Positions 26,201 to 35,700 are shown, counted from the stretch's first letter. The stretch: 64,000 nucleotides of DNA from Pollutimonas sp035515055 (GCA_035515055.1 DATJBV010000025.1:1-64000); one strand, 5' to 3'. Notes: generated from the letters alone by a model not told the origin. Numbers and translations: made by a program.

Positions 26201-27328
26201 ATGGCAAAACGCGATTATTATGAAACTCTGGGGGTGGCGAAGAACGCTTCCGACGATGAGCTGAAGAAAGCTTATCGCAAACTCGCCATGAAGTATCATC
26301 CCGACCGCAACCCCGACAGCAAGGAAGCCGAGGAAAAATTCAAGGAAGCCAAAGAGGCTTACGAGATGCTTTCCGACGAGCAGAAACGTGGCGCGTACGA
26401 CCGCTTCGGCCATGCCGGAGTGGATCCCAACGCGGGCGGCGGCGGCATGGGTGGAGCGGGGTTTGCCGACGCCTTCGGAGACATCTTCGGCGAAATCTTT
26501 GGCGGTGGCGGTGGCGGCGGCGGCCGGCGCGGGGGTCCGCAGGTGTATCGCGGCGCCGACCTGAAATACACGCTCGATATCAGCCTGGAGCAGGCTGCCA
26601 ACGGGTTTGATACAGAAATCCGCGTGCCCAGCTGGGAGACCTGCGACGTTTGCAAAGGTTCGGGCGCAAAACCCGGTACGCACGCCAAGACCTGCCACAG
26701 CTGTGATGGCGCCGGCGCGGTGCGCATGCAGCAGGGCTTTTTCAGCGTGCAGCAAACCTGCCCCACGTGCCACGGAACCGGTAAGGAAATTCCCGATCCT
26801 TGCACCAGTTGCGACGGCGTTGGCCGCACCCGCAAGAACAAGACGCTACAGGTCAAGATACCGGCGGGTATCGACGACGGAATGCGCATACGGTCGTCAG
26901 GCAATGGCGAACCCGGCGTGAACGGCGGCCCTCCGGGCGACCTGTATGTCGAGATTCACCTGAAGCCCCATGGCATTTTCCAGCGCGAGGGGGAAGACTT
27001 GCATTGCGAGCTCACTATTCCGTTCACCAAGGCGGCACTGGGCGGCGAGCTTGAGGTCCCAACGCTGTCCGGCCGGGGGGCGATCACCATCCCCGAGGGC
27101 ACGCAGACAGGCAAGACATTCCGCCTGCGCGGCAAGGGTATACGAGGTTTGCGGGCAAGCTATCCCGGCGACCTGTACTGCCATATTTCGGTGGAAACAC
27201 CCGTGCGCCTTAGCGAGGACCAAAAGAAAATACTCCGTCAATTCGAGGCGTCGCTAACGCAAGGCGGTGAAAAACACTCGCCCAAGAGCGAATCCTGGAC
27301 CGACCGTGTAAAGAGCTTCTTCTCGTAG
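26201..27328 (+). CDS. dnaJ: Chaperone DnaJ (Hsp40)
   Basis: A 375-residue type I J-protein. It has the J domain with HPD in KYHPDRNPD (near residue 32), a glycine/phenylalanine-rich segment including a seven-glycine run, four zinc motifs (CDVCKGSG, CHSCDGAG, CPTCHGTG, CTSCDGVG) and the C-terminal substrate domain. It delivers clients to DnaK and triggers ATP hydrolysis. A strong terminator follows. Confidence 0.98.
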   Translation: MAKRDYYETLGVAKNASDDELKKAYRKLAMKYHPDRNPDSKEAEEKFKEAKEAYEMLSDEQKRGAYDRFGHAGVDPNAGGGGMGGAGFADAFGDIFGEIFGGGGGGGGRRGGPQVYRGADLKYTLDISLEQAANGFDTEIRVPSWETCDVCKGSGAKPGTHAKTCHSCDGAGAVRMQQGFFSVQQTCPTCHGTGKEIPDPCTSCDGVGRTRKNKTLQVKIPAGIDDGMRIRSSGNGEPGVNGGPPGDLYVEIHLKPHGIFQREGEDLHCELTIPFTKAALGGELEVPTLSGRGAITIPEGTQTGKTFRLRGKGIRGLRASYPGDLYCHISVETPVRLSEDQKKILRQFEASLTQGGEKHSPKSESWTDRVKSFFS

Positions 27329-27342
27329 AAGACGCGCCCTGG

Positions 27343-27384
27343 CTCAACGAACAACGCCCGCGATAGCGGGCGTTGTTCGTTGAG
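27343..27384. terminator. Hairpin terminator between dnaJ and M16 peptidase gene
   Basis: A perfect 19-base stem beginning CTCAACGAACAACGCCCGC with loop GATA separates the converging genes. It lacks a long T-run, but its length and position support a bidirectional terminator. Confidence 0.8.
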
Positions 27385-27405
27385 CAGCGGCTTTGCCGGA
27401 AGGCT

Positions 27406-30162
27406 TTACGGCGTGGCCTGTTTGTTGGCGTCAGCCGCCACCGCGGTGCTGAAGCCGGCCGGATCGAGGCGCTTGCGTAGCGCCGCATTGACGGTATCAA
27501 CGGTAAGAGCCGACAGTGCGTCGTCGATCTTTTTAGACCATGCGAAACTGCGGTCCAATTGCAGGTAATTCAGCCACGTCGAGGCCAGCACGCCGTCCCG
27601 GGCACGGGCGAGCTTGCGGTAGTTGAGCAGGGCTGTGATCCCCTCGTCGACTTCCTCTTTGGTGAATCCATCCGTTAGTGCACGCCGCACTTCCTCGGTG
27701 ATGGCTTGCTCCAGGCGCTTGCTGTTCTGAGGCGCGTGTATGGCGTAGATGGTCCATTCTCCGGAGGGCTCGTAGGATGAGATATCGAGCTGGCTGCGAA
27801 CGTCGTAGGACAAGCCGTCCTGCACGCGCACGCGCGTCCATAGACGCGATGTTTCAGAGGCTCCAAGCAGATAATTCGCCAGATAAAGGGCGGCGTAGTC
27901 CGGGTCTGTGTCCTGCGCCTTCAACGGTTGTTTGCTGAGCAGGAAGGCGTTGGCCTTGTCGGGGGTGTTGATCGCGAATTCCTTGGGCGGGACCGGCCGA
28001 TAGGGATCGGCGAGCCGCTCGTAGGGGGGCGCCTTGCGCCATCCTTCCAGCCCTTTGGCGAGCGACGACTTGATGGCGGCCTCGTCGAATGCGCCCACCG
28101 CCGAGAACGCGATGGTGCCCGCGCCATAGAAGTCTTGATGGAACCGGACAAGATCTTGCTGGGCAAGCGCTGCGACTTCCGACCGCTCTTCATCGAAGGT
28201 GGGGGTGTAGCGCACATCTTCCTTAGGCCACGGATTGGCATAGCGGGTGAGTTCACGGGACGCGAGTGCACTGGGTTCGGCCAGCGCGTTCTTTATCGAT
28301 GTGTTCACCTGGCGCTGGTATTCCGTCAGTTCCTTGGCGGGGAAGTTGGCTTCGCGAACTATATGAAGCACCAAGTCGATTAGAGCGGGCAGGTTGGCCT
28401 TGGTGGTCGACATGTCGGCCACCACGACCCCGGCTTGGCCGCCGAAGCTCACATCGGCTTGCAAGGCATTGTATTTATCCTGAATTGCCTGACGGGTCAT
28501 CGTGCGCGTACCGTGATCCAGCAACGACGCCACGGCACCGGACACGGCGCGATGGCCCTGCAAATCTTTGGCGGTGCCGAACTGAATCAGTAGCTTGGCC
28601 TCGACACGATCGCCGCGCGTGGGCTTGGGAAGCAGGGCCAGTTTGACTTTTCCGCTAGGTAAATTCAACGGCTCGCGCTGAGTCATGGCGTCGATGTTCT
28701 CGGGGCTGGGGTCGAATGCGGCGACGGCCTGGCCCGTTTCCTTGCCTTCGTAGCCCTTCAGCAATGTCTGTACGTCGACGGGTTTCGTCTCGGGGGCTCG
28801 CACCGGCTGCTCTGTAGGGATGTACAAGCCCGTCGTGCGATTGCTCGGCGCAAGCCATGCCGCCGTCACACGCTGAACGTCCGCCAACTGGACCGTCTCG
28901 ATGCGATCGCGGTCCAGAAAGAACAGGCGCCAGTCGCCATCGCTGACGGTGCTGGACAGGGCGCCCGCCAAGGCGACAGGATCGGCATAAGTCTGGGCCC
29001 ATTCCGTTAGCCATTTATTGCGCACGCGTTCGAGGTCGGGCTGCGTAAATGAGGTCTTGGCAACCGATTCCAGTGTGTCGTTCAGTGTCTCGATGGCGCG
29101 AGATTGGTCCATGCCAGGCTCGAGTTGAGCGCCAAAGAAGGCGTAGCCCGGCTGATTCATGCCGGCGGCGAATCCGAAGACCTCGGCGCTTAGATTGTTT
29201 TCCACCAAATTGCGGTACAGCCGGCCCGAAGGAGTGTCCGCCAGTATGCCCACCCCCATGCTAAGGGCGGCAAAGTCGGGGCTGGTCGCGGACGGTGCAT
29301 GAAACAAGGCGGCTATAAGTGGACTGCCCCCTTGGCGGCGTATTGTTACGTTGCGTTCACCATCCTGCACGGGCTCTACGGTGTATTCGGGCGGCAACTT
29401 GCGTTCGGGCCGTGGTATTTGCGCAAAGGCTTTCTGTATGGTCAGGAGCGTGGCCGCCGCATCGAACTTTCCGGTCACGATGAGCACGGCGTTATCGGGT
29501 TGATAGTAGGTTTTATAGAACTCGCGCAGCTGGGCGATGTCCACGTTTTCCACATCGGAGCGCGCTCCTATGGTGTTTTTTCCGTAGTTATGCCACTGGA
29601 AGGCCGCGGCTTGCATTTGTTGCAAGAGCACCTGGAATGGGCTGTTCTCGCCACGTTCCATCTCGTTGCGCACCACCGTCATTTCCGCATCGAGATCCTC
29701 ACGCGCAATGAGCGAGTTGACCATGGCGTCGGCTTGCCAGTTCAAGTACCAGGTAAGGGTTTCGGGGTTCGCCGCGAAGCTGGCATAGTAGTTGGTGCGG
29801 TCCGTACTCGTCGAACCATTTGCCTGAAGACCGCGCCGGGAAAATTCGGCGAGGGCGTTGCGCATGGTGGGCGTACCGCGAAACAGCATATGCTCGAGCA
29901 GGTGCGCCATTCCGGTTTCGCCGTAGTTTTCGTGGCGTGACCCTACAAGATATGTCATGTTGACGGTGGTCGTCGGCTTGGAGCTGTCGGGTGCGAAGAC
30001 AACGCGTAACCCGTTATCCAGCCGGTATTCAGTCACCCCCTCGACCGACGGGCCTTGCGCAATACCGGCGGGCAGGTCCAATGCGGTGGCCGGCATGGCC
30101 AGGAAAGGTAGAAGCAACAAACTGGCCAGATAGGTTTTTATTCGAGACAAGGACAAATGCAT
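27406..30162 (-). CDS. M16 family zinc metallopeptidase, two-module form
   Basis: This 918-residue protein has an N-terminal signal peptide (hydrophobic segment about 11-28, ending near ATA), the inverted zinc motif HLLEH in GMAHLLEHMLFRGT near residue 86, and the third ligand in VRNEMERGENSP. A second, inactive M16 module fills the C-terminal half, as in pitrilysin-like single-chain enzymes. It is probably periplasmic and degrades peptides. It follows the VWA gene by 48 bases. Confidence 0.93.
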   Translation of the reverse strand: MHLSLSRIKTYLASLLLLPFLAMPATALDLPAGIAQGPSVEGVTEYRLDNGLRVVFAPDSSKPTTTVNMTYLVGSRHENYGETGMAHLLEHMLFRGTPTMRNALAEFSRRGLQANGSTSTDRTNYYASFAANPETLTWYLNWQADAMVNSLIAREDLDAEMTVVRNEMERGENSPFQVLLQQMQAAAFQWHNYGKNTIGARSDVENVDIAQLREFYKTYYQPDNAVLIVTGKFDAAATLLTIQKAFAQIPRPERKLPPEYTVEPVQDGERNVTIRRQGGSPLIAALFHAPSATSPDFAALSMGVGILADTPSGRLYRNLVENNLSAEVFGFAAGMNQPGYAFFGAQLEPGMDQSRAIETLNDTLESVAKTSFTQPDLERVRNKWLTEWAQTYADPVALAGALSSTVSDGDWRLFFLDRDRIETVQLADVQRVTAAWLAPSNRTTGLYIPTEQPVRAPETKPVDVQTLLKGYEGKETGQAVAAFDPSPENIDAMTQREPLNLPSGKVKLALLPKPTRGDRVEAKLLIQFGTAKDLQGHRAVSGAVASLLDHGTRTMTRQAIQDKYNALQADVSFGGQAGVVVADMSTTKANLPALIDLVLHIVREANFPAKELTEYQRQVNTSIKNALAEPSALASRELTRYANPWPKEDVRYTPTFDEERSEVAALAQQDLVRFHQDFYGAGTIAFSAVGAFDEAAIKSSLAKGLEGWRKAPPYERLADPYRPVPPKEFAINTPDKANAFLLSKQPLKAQDTDPDYAALYLANYLLGASETSRLWTRVRVQDGLSYDVRSQLDISSYEPSGEWTIYAIHAPQNSKRLEQAITEEVRRALTDGFTKEEVDEGITALLNYRKLARARDGVLASTWLNYLQLDRSFAWSKKIDDALSALTVDTVNAALRKRLDPAGFSTAVAADANKQATP

Positions 30163-30210
30163 GCGTGTATATCCGGAAGTAAACAGGGCGGGAGGGAAAA
30201 GGTGGCAGGC

Positions 30211-31383
30211 TTATTTAGAAAGATTGCGCATGGCCTGTTCAAGGCCGGAAACGGTAACGCCGTACATGCGGTCGTGCATGATGTTCTTGATGATAGCGAT
30301 GGACTGCCGATATTGCCAATAGGCTTCCGGTTCTGGATTGAGCCAGACCGCCTTTGGCCAGTTTTCAAGCAGTCGTTGCAGCCATGCCGCGCCGGTCTCC
30401 TTGTTGTAGTGTTCGACCGATCCTCCCGGTTGCAGGATCTCGTAGGGACTCATGGTTGCGTCGCCGACGATGATCAGGCGCCAGTCGTCGTTGTATTTGC
30501 GCAGGATGTCCCAGGTGTCGAACCGTTCGTCTGTGCGCCGCTGGTTGCGTTGCCACAGGGATTCGTACGGGCAGTTATGGAAATAATAGACGTCAAGGTG
30601 TCGAAACTCGCTGCGCGCGGCGGAAAACAGTTCTTCGACCCGGGCGATATGGTCGTCCATGCTTCCGCCGACATCGAGCAGCATGACGACCTTGACCGTG
30701 TTGTGGCGCTCCGGCACCATTTGCAAGTCCAGGAACCCGGCATTCCGGGCCGTGCTGGTAATGGTGTGGTCAAGGTCGAGTTCCAGTTCCGCGCCTTCCC
30801 GGGCGAAGCGGCGCAGCCGGCGCAATGCCATCTTGAAATTGCGTGTGCCCAGCTCCTGCTGGTCGTCGTAATCGCGGAACTCGCGCTTTTCCCATACCTT
30901 GACGGCCGTCCGGTTCCCAGCCGAGGGGCCGCCCACGCGTATGCCTTCAGGGTGATAACCGCCATGCCCGAACGCCGAGGAGCCGCCGGTTCCTATCCAT
31001 TTATTGCCGCCGGCATGGCGGCCTTTCTGCTCTTCCAGGCGCTCCTTGAACAACTCCATCAGTTTGTCCCAGCCATGCTTTTCTATCGCGGCCTTTTCCT
31101 CGGGGCTTAGGTTTTTCTGAAATTCCTTGAGGAGCCAATCCAGCGGTATTTCTTTTTCGTCTGGCAGGGCGGCCTCCATCGAGCGGTAGAACTCGCCGAA
31201 TGCCTGGTCGTAGCGATCGAACAGTGTCTCGTCCTTGATGAGCGTCATGCGCGCGAGGTGATAGAAGTCGTCGACGGTTGGCGCCATGAGGGAGGTCCGC
31301 AGCACATCGAGCAATGTCAGGTATTCCTGCACCGACACGGGCAGCTTGCGCGCGCGCAAGTGGTAGAAGAAATCAATCAGCAT
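30211..31383 (-). CDS. VWA (CoxE-like) domain protein
   Basis: The 390-residue protein has an N-terminal helical region, a basic, glycine-rich middle (GGNKWIGTGGSSAFGHGGY) and a von Willebrand A-like domain with the MIDAS-like strand VVMLLDVGGSMDDH near residue 255, where the first serine of DxSxS is glycine. Such proteins pair with MoxR ATPases to insert cofactors or remodel complexes. The start at MLIDFFYHLRARKLPVS overlaps the GNAT gene end by 11 bases, suggesting coupled translation. Confidence 0.9.
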   Translation of the reverse strand: MLIDFFYHLRARKLPVSVQEYLTLLDVLRTSLMAPTVDDFYHLARMTLIKDETLFDRYDQAFGEFYRSMEAALPDEKEIPLDWLLKEFQKNLSPEEKAAIEKHGWDKLMELFKERLEEQKGRHAGGNKWIGTGGSSAFGHGGYHPEGIRVGGPSAGNRTAVKVWEKREFRDYDDQQELGTRNFKMALRRLRRFAREGAELELDLDHTITSTARNAGFLDLQMVPERHNTVKVVMLLDVGGSMDDHIARVEELFSAARSEFRHLDVYYFHNCPYESLWQRNQRRTDERFDTWDILRKYNDDWRLIIVGDATMSPYEILQPGGSVEHYNKETGAAWLQRLLENWPKAVWLNPEPEAYWQYRQSIAIIKNIMHDRMYGVTVSGLEQAMRNLSK

Positions 31384-31996
31384 GGCGTCCGCCCAGTTGG
31401 TATTCCAGATGATGCCTGACTTCGGGCCATTCCCCCGCCAGCAAACTGTACATGACGGTATCCCGCACCGTGCCATCGCGACGCAAGGCATGGTGGCGCA
31501 GCACACCGTCTTTATGGGCACCCAATCGTTCGATGGCGCGTTGCGATGCCCAGTTGAAGTTGTCGGTGCGCCAGCCCACGACGCGGGCGCCCAGGCAGTC
31601 GAAGGCATGTTGCAGCAACAGCACTTTGCATGCCGTATTGACGTGTGTGCGCTGCCATTGCTTCCCGTACCAGGTGTAGCCGATCTCGAGCCGGGCAATG
31701 GCGGGAACGATATCGTGATATCGAGTGGTGCCGACAATCCGGCCGCCGGCCTCGTCGATGACGGCAAAGGGCAGCATGCTGCCTTGAGCTTGCCCCTGCA
31801 GCGCCGCTTGTATGTACGCTTGCATCCCGCCGGGCTCGGGTACCGATGTCACCCGCAATTGCCACAGGTGGCCATCGGCGGCTGCCTCTTCCAGCGCGGC
31901 GGCATGCACTGATTGCAGTGGAACCAGTTTCACGCCGTAACCCTGCAGAGTGCGGGGTGCCAGCGCTTGGTTAAAGCCTTGAGTGGGCGCGTTCAT
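31373..31996 (-). CDS. GNAT family N-acetyltransferase (RimJ/RimL-like)
   Basis: A 207-residue acetyltransferase of the RimJ/RimL-like GNAT group, with ARLEIGYTWYGKQWQRTHVN near residue 100 and NFNWASQRAIERLGAHKDG near 145, which form the acetyl-CoA core and the C-terminal motif. The target is unknown. The ATG at 31996 is chosen; a GTG at 32035 would overlap the MoxR gene. It sits between the MoxR-type and VWA genes, where usually none is found. Confidence 0.85.
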   Translation of the reverse strand: MNAPTQGFNQALAPRTLQGYGVKLVPLQSVHAAALEEAAADGHLWQLRVTSVPEPGGMQAYIQAALQGQAQGSMLPFAVIDEAGGRIVGTTRYHDIVPAIARLEIGYTWYGKQWQRTHVNTACKVLLLQHAFDCLGARVVGWRTDNFNWASQRAIERLGAHKDGVLRHHALRRDGTVRDTVMYSLLAGEWPEVRHHLEYQLGGRHAD

Positions 31997-32015
31997 GCGG
32001 GTGGTCTTGCCGGTG

Positions 32016-32864
32016 TTACCGGCGCTGGCTGACACGCGTCATGGCGGCGAGCCGCTGTAACAGCGTCAAGTCTTGCTCATTCTTCAGCAGGGCGCCGGCC
32101 ATGAGGGGGAGGTCGCCTGCGGTGCTGGCGATATCCTTGGCCGGTATGGCTTCGTTCAAGAGTAAGCGCAGCCAATCCAGGAATTCCGAGGTCGACGGCT
32201 TCTTCTTGAGTCCTGGCGCTTCCCTTAATGCGAAGAAGGTGTCGAGCGCTGCTCTAAGGACATCCTCCCGAACGGTGGGGTAATGCACTCCGACGATCTC
32301 TTTCATCGTGTCGCGGTCGGGAAAACTAATGTAGTGGAAAAAGCAGCGTCTTAAAAACGCATCGGGCAAGTCTTTTTCATTGTTGGACGTAATGATGATG
32401 AGCGGCCGGTGCTTGGCCTGAACTGTCTGCCGAGTTTCGTAAACGTGGAATTCCATGCGGTCCAGCTCGCGGAGCAGGTCGTTCGGGAATTCAATGTCGG
32501 CCTTGTCTATTTCATCGATCAGCACAACGACGGGATGATCCGCTTCGAATGCTTGCCACAACACGCCCTTGACGATGTAGTTGCCAATGTCGCGAACTTT
32601 TTCGTCGCCCAACTGCGAGTCGCGCAAGCGCGAAACGGCGTCGTATTCGTACAGGCCCTGATGCGCCTTCGTCGTGGATTTTATGTGCCATTGCATCAGC
32701 GGCCGGTTGAGCGCGGCGGCCACCTCCTCGGCCAGCATGGTCTTGCCGGTACCCGGCTCGCCCTTGATCAATAATGGCCGTTGCAGCGCAATTGCCGCGT
32801 TCACGGCCAATTTCAAATCATCGGTGGCAATGTAGCGTTCCGTGCCTGTAAAGCGTTCATTCAT
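32016..32864 (-). CDS. MoxR-type AAA ATPase
   Basis: A 282-residue MoxR-family AAA ATPase with Walker A GEPGTGKTMLAEEVA (37-51), Walker B VVVLIDEIDKADIEFP near 109 and sensor 1 in IITSNNEKDLPDAFLRRCFF. It is thought to act as a chaperone for maturation of oxidoreductases with the VWA partner two genes downstream. It is the first gene of a minus-strand operon, divergent from the cytochrome c genes. Confidence 0.93.
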   Translation of the reverse strand: MNERFTGTERYIATDDLKLAVNAAIALQRPLLIKGEPGTGKTMLAEEVAAALNRPLMQWHIKSTTKAHQGLYEYDAVSRLRDSQLGDEKVRDIGNYIVKGVLWQAFEADHPVVVLIDEIDKADIEFPNDLLRELDRMEFHVYETRQTVQAKHRPLIIITSNNEKDLPDAFLRRCFFHYISFPDRDTMKEIVGVHYPTVREDVLRAALDTFFALREAPGLKKKPSTSEFLDWLRLLLNEAIPAKDIASTAGDLPLMAGALLKNEQDLTLLQRLAAMTRVSQRR

Positions 32865-32960
32865 TATTTCGTTCCGTAAGCGCGTATAGGTGCAACGTTA
32901 AAGGACATTAGTATCTGGCTTCCCGCAATTATCGTACAATCTCAATTTTTCGGTGGTTGC

Positions 32961-32974
32961 TTGACATAAATCAA
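32961..32974. promoter_or_regulatory. FNR/Anr-like binding site before cytochrome c genes
   Basis: TTGACATAAATCAA matches the TTGAT-N4-ATCAA consensus in nine of ten fixed positions. It lies 30 bases before the first cytochrome gene, inside the leader or core promoter, so oxygen-dependent control is plausible. Its closeness to the start could also mean repression. Confidence 0.55.
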
Positions 32975-33003
32975 CCTTTGTTCACCGCCTAACAAGAGCT
33001 ACT

Positions 33004-33354
33004 ATGACGCTGCGAACTAATTTGATGCGGGCCTTGTCCGCACTGGCCGTGACGGCTTCCTGTGCAATAACGGGCCAAGCCCTGGCGGCCGACGCTCCCA
33101 TCGGCGATGCCAACGCCGCCAAATCCAAGATATCCATGTGCATAGGCTGCCATGGCATACAGGGGTATAAGGCAAGCTTTCCGGAAGTCTATAACGTACC
33201 AATGATCGCCGGGCAGAATGCGGAATACATAGCGACCGCGCTGAAAGACTATGCCAGCGGAACACGCTCGTTCCCAACCATGGAAGCAGTGGCGCAAACG
33301 CTAACGCCTCAAGACATAGCCGATCTGGCTGCTTATTATTCCAGCCTTAAATAA
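33004..33354 (+). CDS. Small class I cytochrome c, exported
   Basis: The 116-residue protein has a signal peptide ending at GQALAA (about 28) and one haem site CIGCH near residue 46. The likely axial methionine is in FPTMEAVAQTLTPQDIADL, with a final amphipathic helix LAAYYSSLK. This is a one-haem relative of cytochrome c4/c553. It is followed after 12 bases by a second, similar cytochrome, so the pair may act together as periplasmic electron carriers. The partner oxidase or reductase is not evident. Confidence 0.92.
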   Translation: MTLRTNLMRALSALAVTASCAITGQALAADAPIGDANAAKSKISMCIGCHGIQGYKASFPEVYNVPMIAGQNAEYIATALKDYASGTRSFPTMEAVAQTLTPQDIADLAAYYSSLK

Positions 33355-33366
33355 CAGGTGGCCCGC

Positions 33367-33729
33367 ATGAAAAAAATGTCATTCGCCCTGGCGGCCTCGG
33401 CCATGTTCGCTTTTGTTACCGGCGCATCGGCAGCCGACATCGAAGCTGGTAAGGCATCATACGAAAAGTTCGCCTGCGCCTCCTGTCATGGTGCGGACGC
33501 CAAAACGTCTGTCTTGCCCACATATCCGGTCCTGGCGGGGCAACACGCCGACTTTCTCGAACATGCCCTGAACGCCTATAAGCGCGGCGCCGCCGGCGCG
33601 CCCCCCAGCGCAAATATCCGGAACAACGCCGTTATGGGCGCCATGGCGGCTCCGCTGTCGCTGGCCGATATGCAAAACATCTCGGCTTGGCTGGCAAGCT
33701 TGCCGTCACCATTGGCCGTCCGCAAATAG
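33367..33729 (+). CDS. Small class I cytochrome c, exported
   Basis: A 120-residue monohaem cytochrome with signal peptide ending GASAA (about residue 20), haem site CASCH near 38 and a methionine-rich axial region AVMGAMAAPLS. ATG 33367 is chosen because a GGTGG lies just upstream; an in-frame GTG nine bases earlier is less likely. It forms a two-gene operon with the preceding cytochrome behind the FNR-like site. Confidence 0.92.
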   Translation: MKKMSFALAASAMFAFVTGASAADIEAGKASYEKFACASCHGADAKTSVLPTYPVLAGQHADFLEHALNAYKRGAAGAPPSANIRNNAVMGAMAAPLSLADMQNISAWLASLPSPLAVRK

Positions 33730-33752
33730 CGACTGGCCGGGAAGCCCTGGCG

Positions 33753-34181
33753 TTAATGGCGTGTTGCGTGGCGCCGTATCAGGTCCAAATACTTGTCGTT
33801 ATCAAACGCCGCGCCCAGCCGCTGGGCTTCCCAGACAACCTCACCTAGCGCTTCCATGATCACATGGGCGGCTTCGTGTGCGTCGCGCGTGGCAAGCAGC
33901 GACTGGAACGCCGCCTTGACGCCGGGGGGCTGGTCTATGGACAGTTGTTCCTTGATGGCCAGGTGCATGGATAAATGCAGGAAAGGATTCGTCTGGCCCT
34001 GTTCCACAGGGAAATCGGCGGTTGCCGCCTCGGGATCTTCCAGCATGGCATGATATTCGGGATGCAACTGTATTAGGTCGGCTGCCATGGTCTCGAGCGG
34101 GGTAAGCACGCCGCCCGACTTGTGCTTTTGCCATGCTTCGGAAAAGAACTGCCGCACCTGTTCGCGGGTTGGATTAAACAT
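33753..34181 (-). CDS. DUF1841 family protein
   Basis: This 142-residue soluble protein begins MFNPTREQVRQFFSEAWQKH and has PFLHLSMHLAIKEQLSIDQP near residue 79, the hallmarks of DUF1841, widespread in beta- and gammaproteobacteria and without known function. It converges on the cytochrome pair and is divergent from icd. Confidence 0.88.
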   Translation of the reverse strand: MFNPTREQVRQFFSEAWQKHKSGGVLTPLETMAADLIQLHPEYHAMLEDPEAATADFPVEQGQTNPFLHLSMHLAIKEQLSIDQPPGVKAAFQSLLATRDAHEAAHVIMEALGEVVWEAQRLGAAFDNDKYLDLIRRHATRH

Positions 34182-34281
34182 AGTGCATCCTGTGGCCGGG
34201 CCAATATTGCGGGTAAATCTGGATTCTACCTGTCCCCCGCCGCGGGCGCAGTGTGAGAATATGCGAATGGCTGAAGTCGAA

Positions 34282-34311
34282 TTGTAATTTAGGATAAACT
34301 ACTCTTATATA
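34282..34311 (+). promoter_or_regulatory. Possible sigma-70 promoter of icd
   Basis: TTGTAA (34282-34287), an 18-base spacer and TATATA (34306-34311) lie about 65 bases before the icd start within the 194-base gap. The match is moderate; no other signal is evident in this gap. Confidence 0.4.
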
Positions 34312-34375
34312 AGACTGCACTGTTTTACTTTCGTTCCCCGATTTTTACTCCTTATGGAGCACAACTGGAGCATCC

Positions 34376-35632
34376 ATGTCCTATCAGCATATCAAGGTCC
34401 CCGCGGCGGGCCAGAAAATTACGGTCAACGCCGATTTTTCGCTAAACGTTCCTGAAGAACCCATTATTCCTTACATCGAAGGCGACGGCACGGGCGCAGA
34501 TATCACGCCAGTCATGCTTAAAGTGGTCGACGCGGCCGTTGCCAAGGCATATGCCGGCAAGCGCAAGATCCACTGGATGGAAGTGTATGCTGGCGAAAAG
34601 TCCACCAAGATCTACGGCCCGGATGTCTGGTTGCCAGAAGAGACACTTGCTGCTGTCAAGGACTACGTCGTATCCATCAAGGGTCCACTGACGACACCGG
34701 TCGGCGGCGGTATTCGTTCGCTGAACGTGGCCTTGCGCCAACAGTTGGATCTGTACGTTTGCCTGCGTCCCATCCAATACTTCAAAGGCGTTCCTTCGCC
34801 CGTGAAGGAACCAGAAAAGACCAACATGGTTATCTTCCGTGAAAACTCGGAAGACATCTACGCCGGTATCGAATTCGAAGCCGAAAGCGCGAACGCAAAG
34901 AAGTTGATCTCTTTCCTCCAAAATGAATTAGGCGTAAACAAGATCCGCTTCCCGGAAACATCCGGTATCGGTATCAAGCCCGTATCGCGTGAGGGTACGC
35001 AACGCCTGGTCCGCAAGGCCATCCAGTATGCAATCGACAACGACAAGTCGTCGGTCACGCTGGTGCATAAGGGAAACATCATGAAGTTCACGGAAGGTGG
35101 CTTCCGCGACTGGGGTTATGAACTGGCCCAAAGTGAATTCGGTGCGCAAATGATAGACGGCGGCCCATGGTGCAAATTCAAGAACCCCAAAACGGGTCGC
35201 GATATCACCGTCAAGGACGTCATTGCCGACGCCTTCCTGCAGCAAATCTTGCTGCGTCCGGCTGAATACGACGTCATCGCCACGCTGAACCTGAACGGCG
35301 ACTATGTCTCCGACGCATTGGCGGCACAGGTAGGCGGCATCGGTATTGCTCCGGGCGCCAACTTGTCGGATTCAATCGCCATGTTCGAAGCCACCCACGG
35401 CACCGCACCGAAGTACGCCGGCAAGGACTACGTGAATCCGGGTTCCGAGATCCTGTCGGCTGAAATGATGCTGCGTCACATGGGTTGGACGGAAGCGGCG
35501 GACCTGATCATTTCCAGCATGGAAAAATCGATTCTGTCGAAGAAGGTCACTTATGACTTCGCACGTTTGCTGGAAGGCGCCACGCAAGTGTCGTGCTCCG
35601 GTTTCGGCCAGGTAATGATCGAAAATATGTAA
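34376..35632 (+). CDS. icd: NADP-dependent isocitrate dehydrogenase
   Basis: The 418-residue TCA-cycle enzyme oxidises isocitrate to 2-oxoglutarate. It has IPYIEGDGTGADITPVM near residue 31, the phosphorylatable-serine type loop in VGGGIRSLNVALRQ, and the coenzyme motif MFEATHGTAPKYAGKD near 337. GGAG lies upstream of the ATG. It is monocistronic, ending in a clear terminator. Confidence 0.98.
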   Translation: MSYQHIKVPAAGQKITVNADFSLNVPEEPIIPYIEGDGTGADITPVMLKVVDAAVAKAYAGKRKIHWMEVYAGEKSTKIYGPDVWLPEETLAAVKDYVVSIKGPLTTPVGGGIRSLNVALRQQLDLYVCLRPIQYFKGVPSPVKEPEKTNMVIFRENSEDIYAGIEFEAESANAKKLISFLQNELGVNKIRFPETSGIGIKPVSREGTQRLVRKAIQYAIDNDKSSVTLVHKGNIMKFTEGGFRDWGYELAQSEFGAQMIDGGPWCKFKNPKTGRDITVKDVIADAFLQQILLRPAEYDVIATLNLNGDYVSDALAAQVGGIGIAPGANLSDSIAMFEATHGTAPKYAGKDYVNPGSEILSAEMMLRHMGWTEAADLIISSMEKSILSKKVTYDFARLLEGATQVSCSGFGQVMIENM

Positions 35633-35668
35633 GTTGGGCCGCCGTTGTACACGGTGGCGTAACACACT

Positions 35669-35700
35669 CCGCACGGGCAGCCGCCGTGCGGTTTTTTTTT
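35669..35700 (+). terminator. Rho-independent terminator of icd
   Basis: CCGCACGG and CCGTGCGG form an eight-base stem around a seven-base loop at 35669-35691, followed by nine T residues. Confidence 0.93.
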
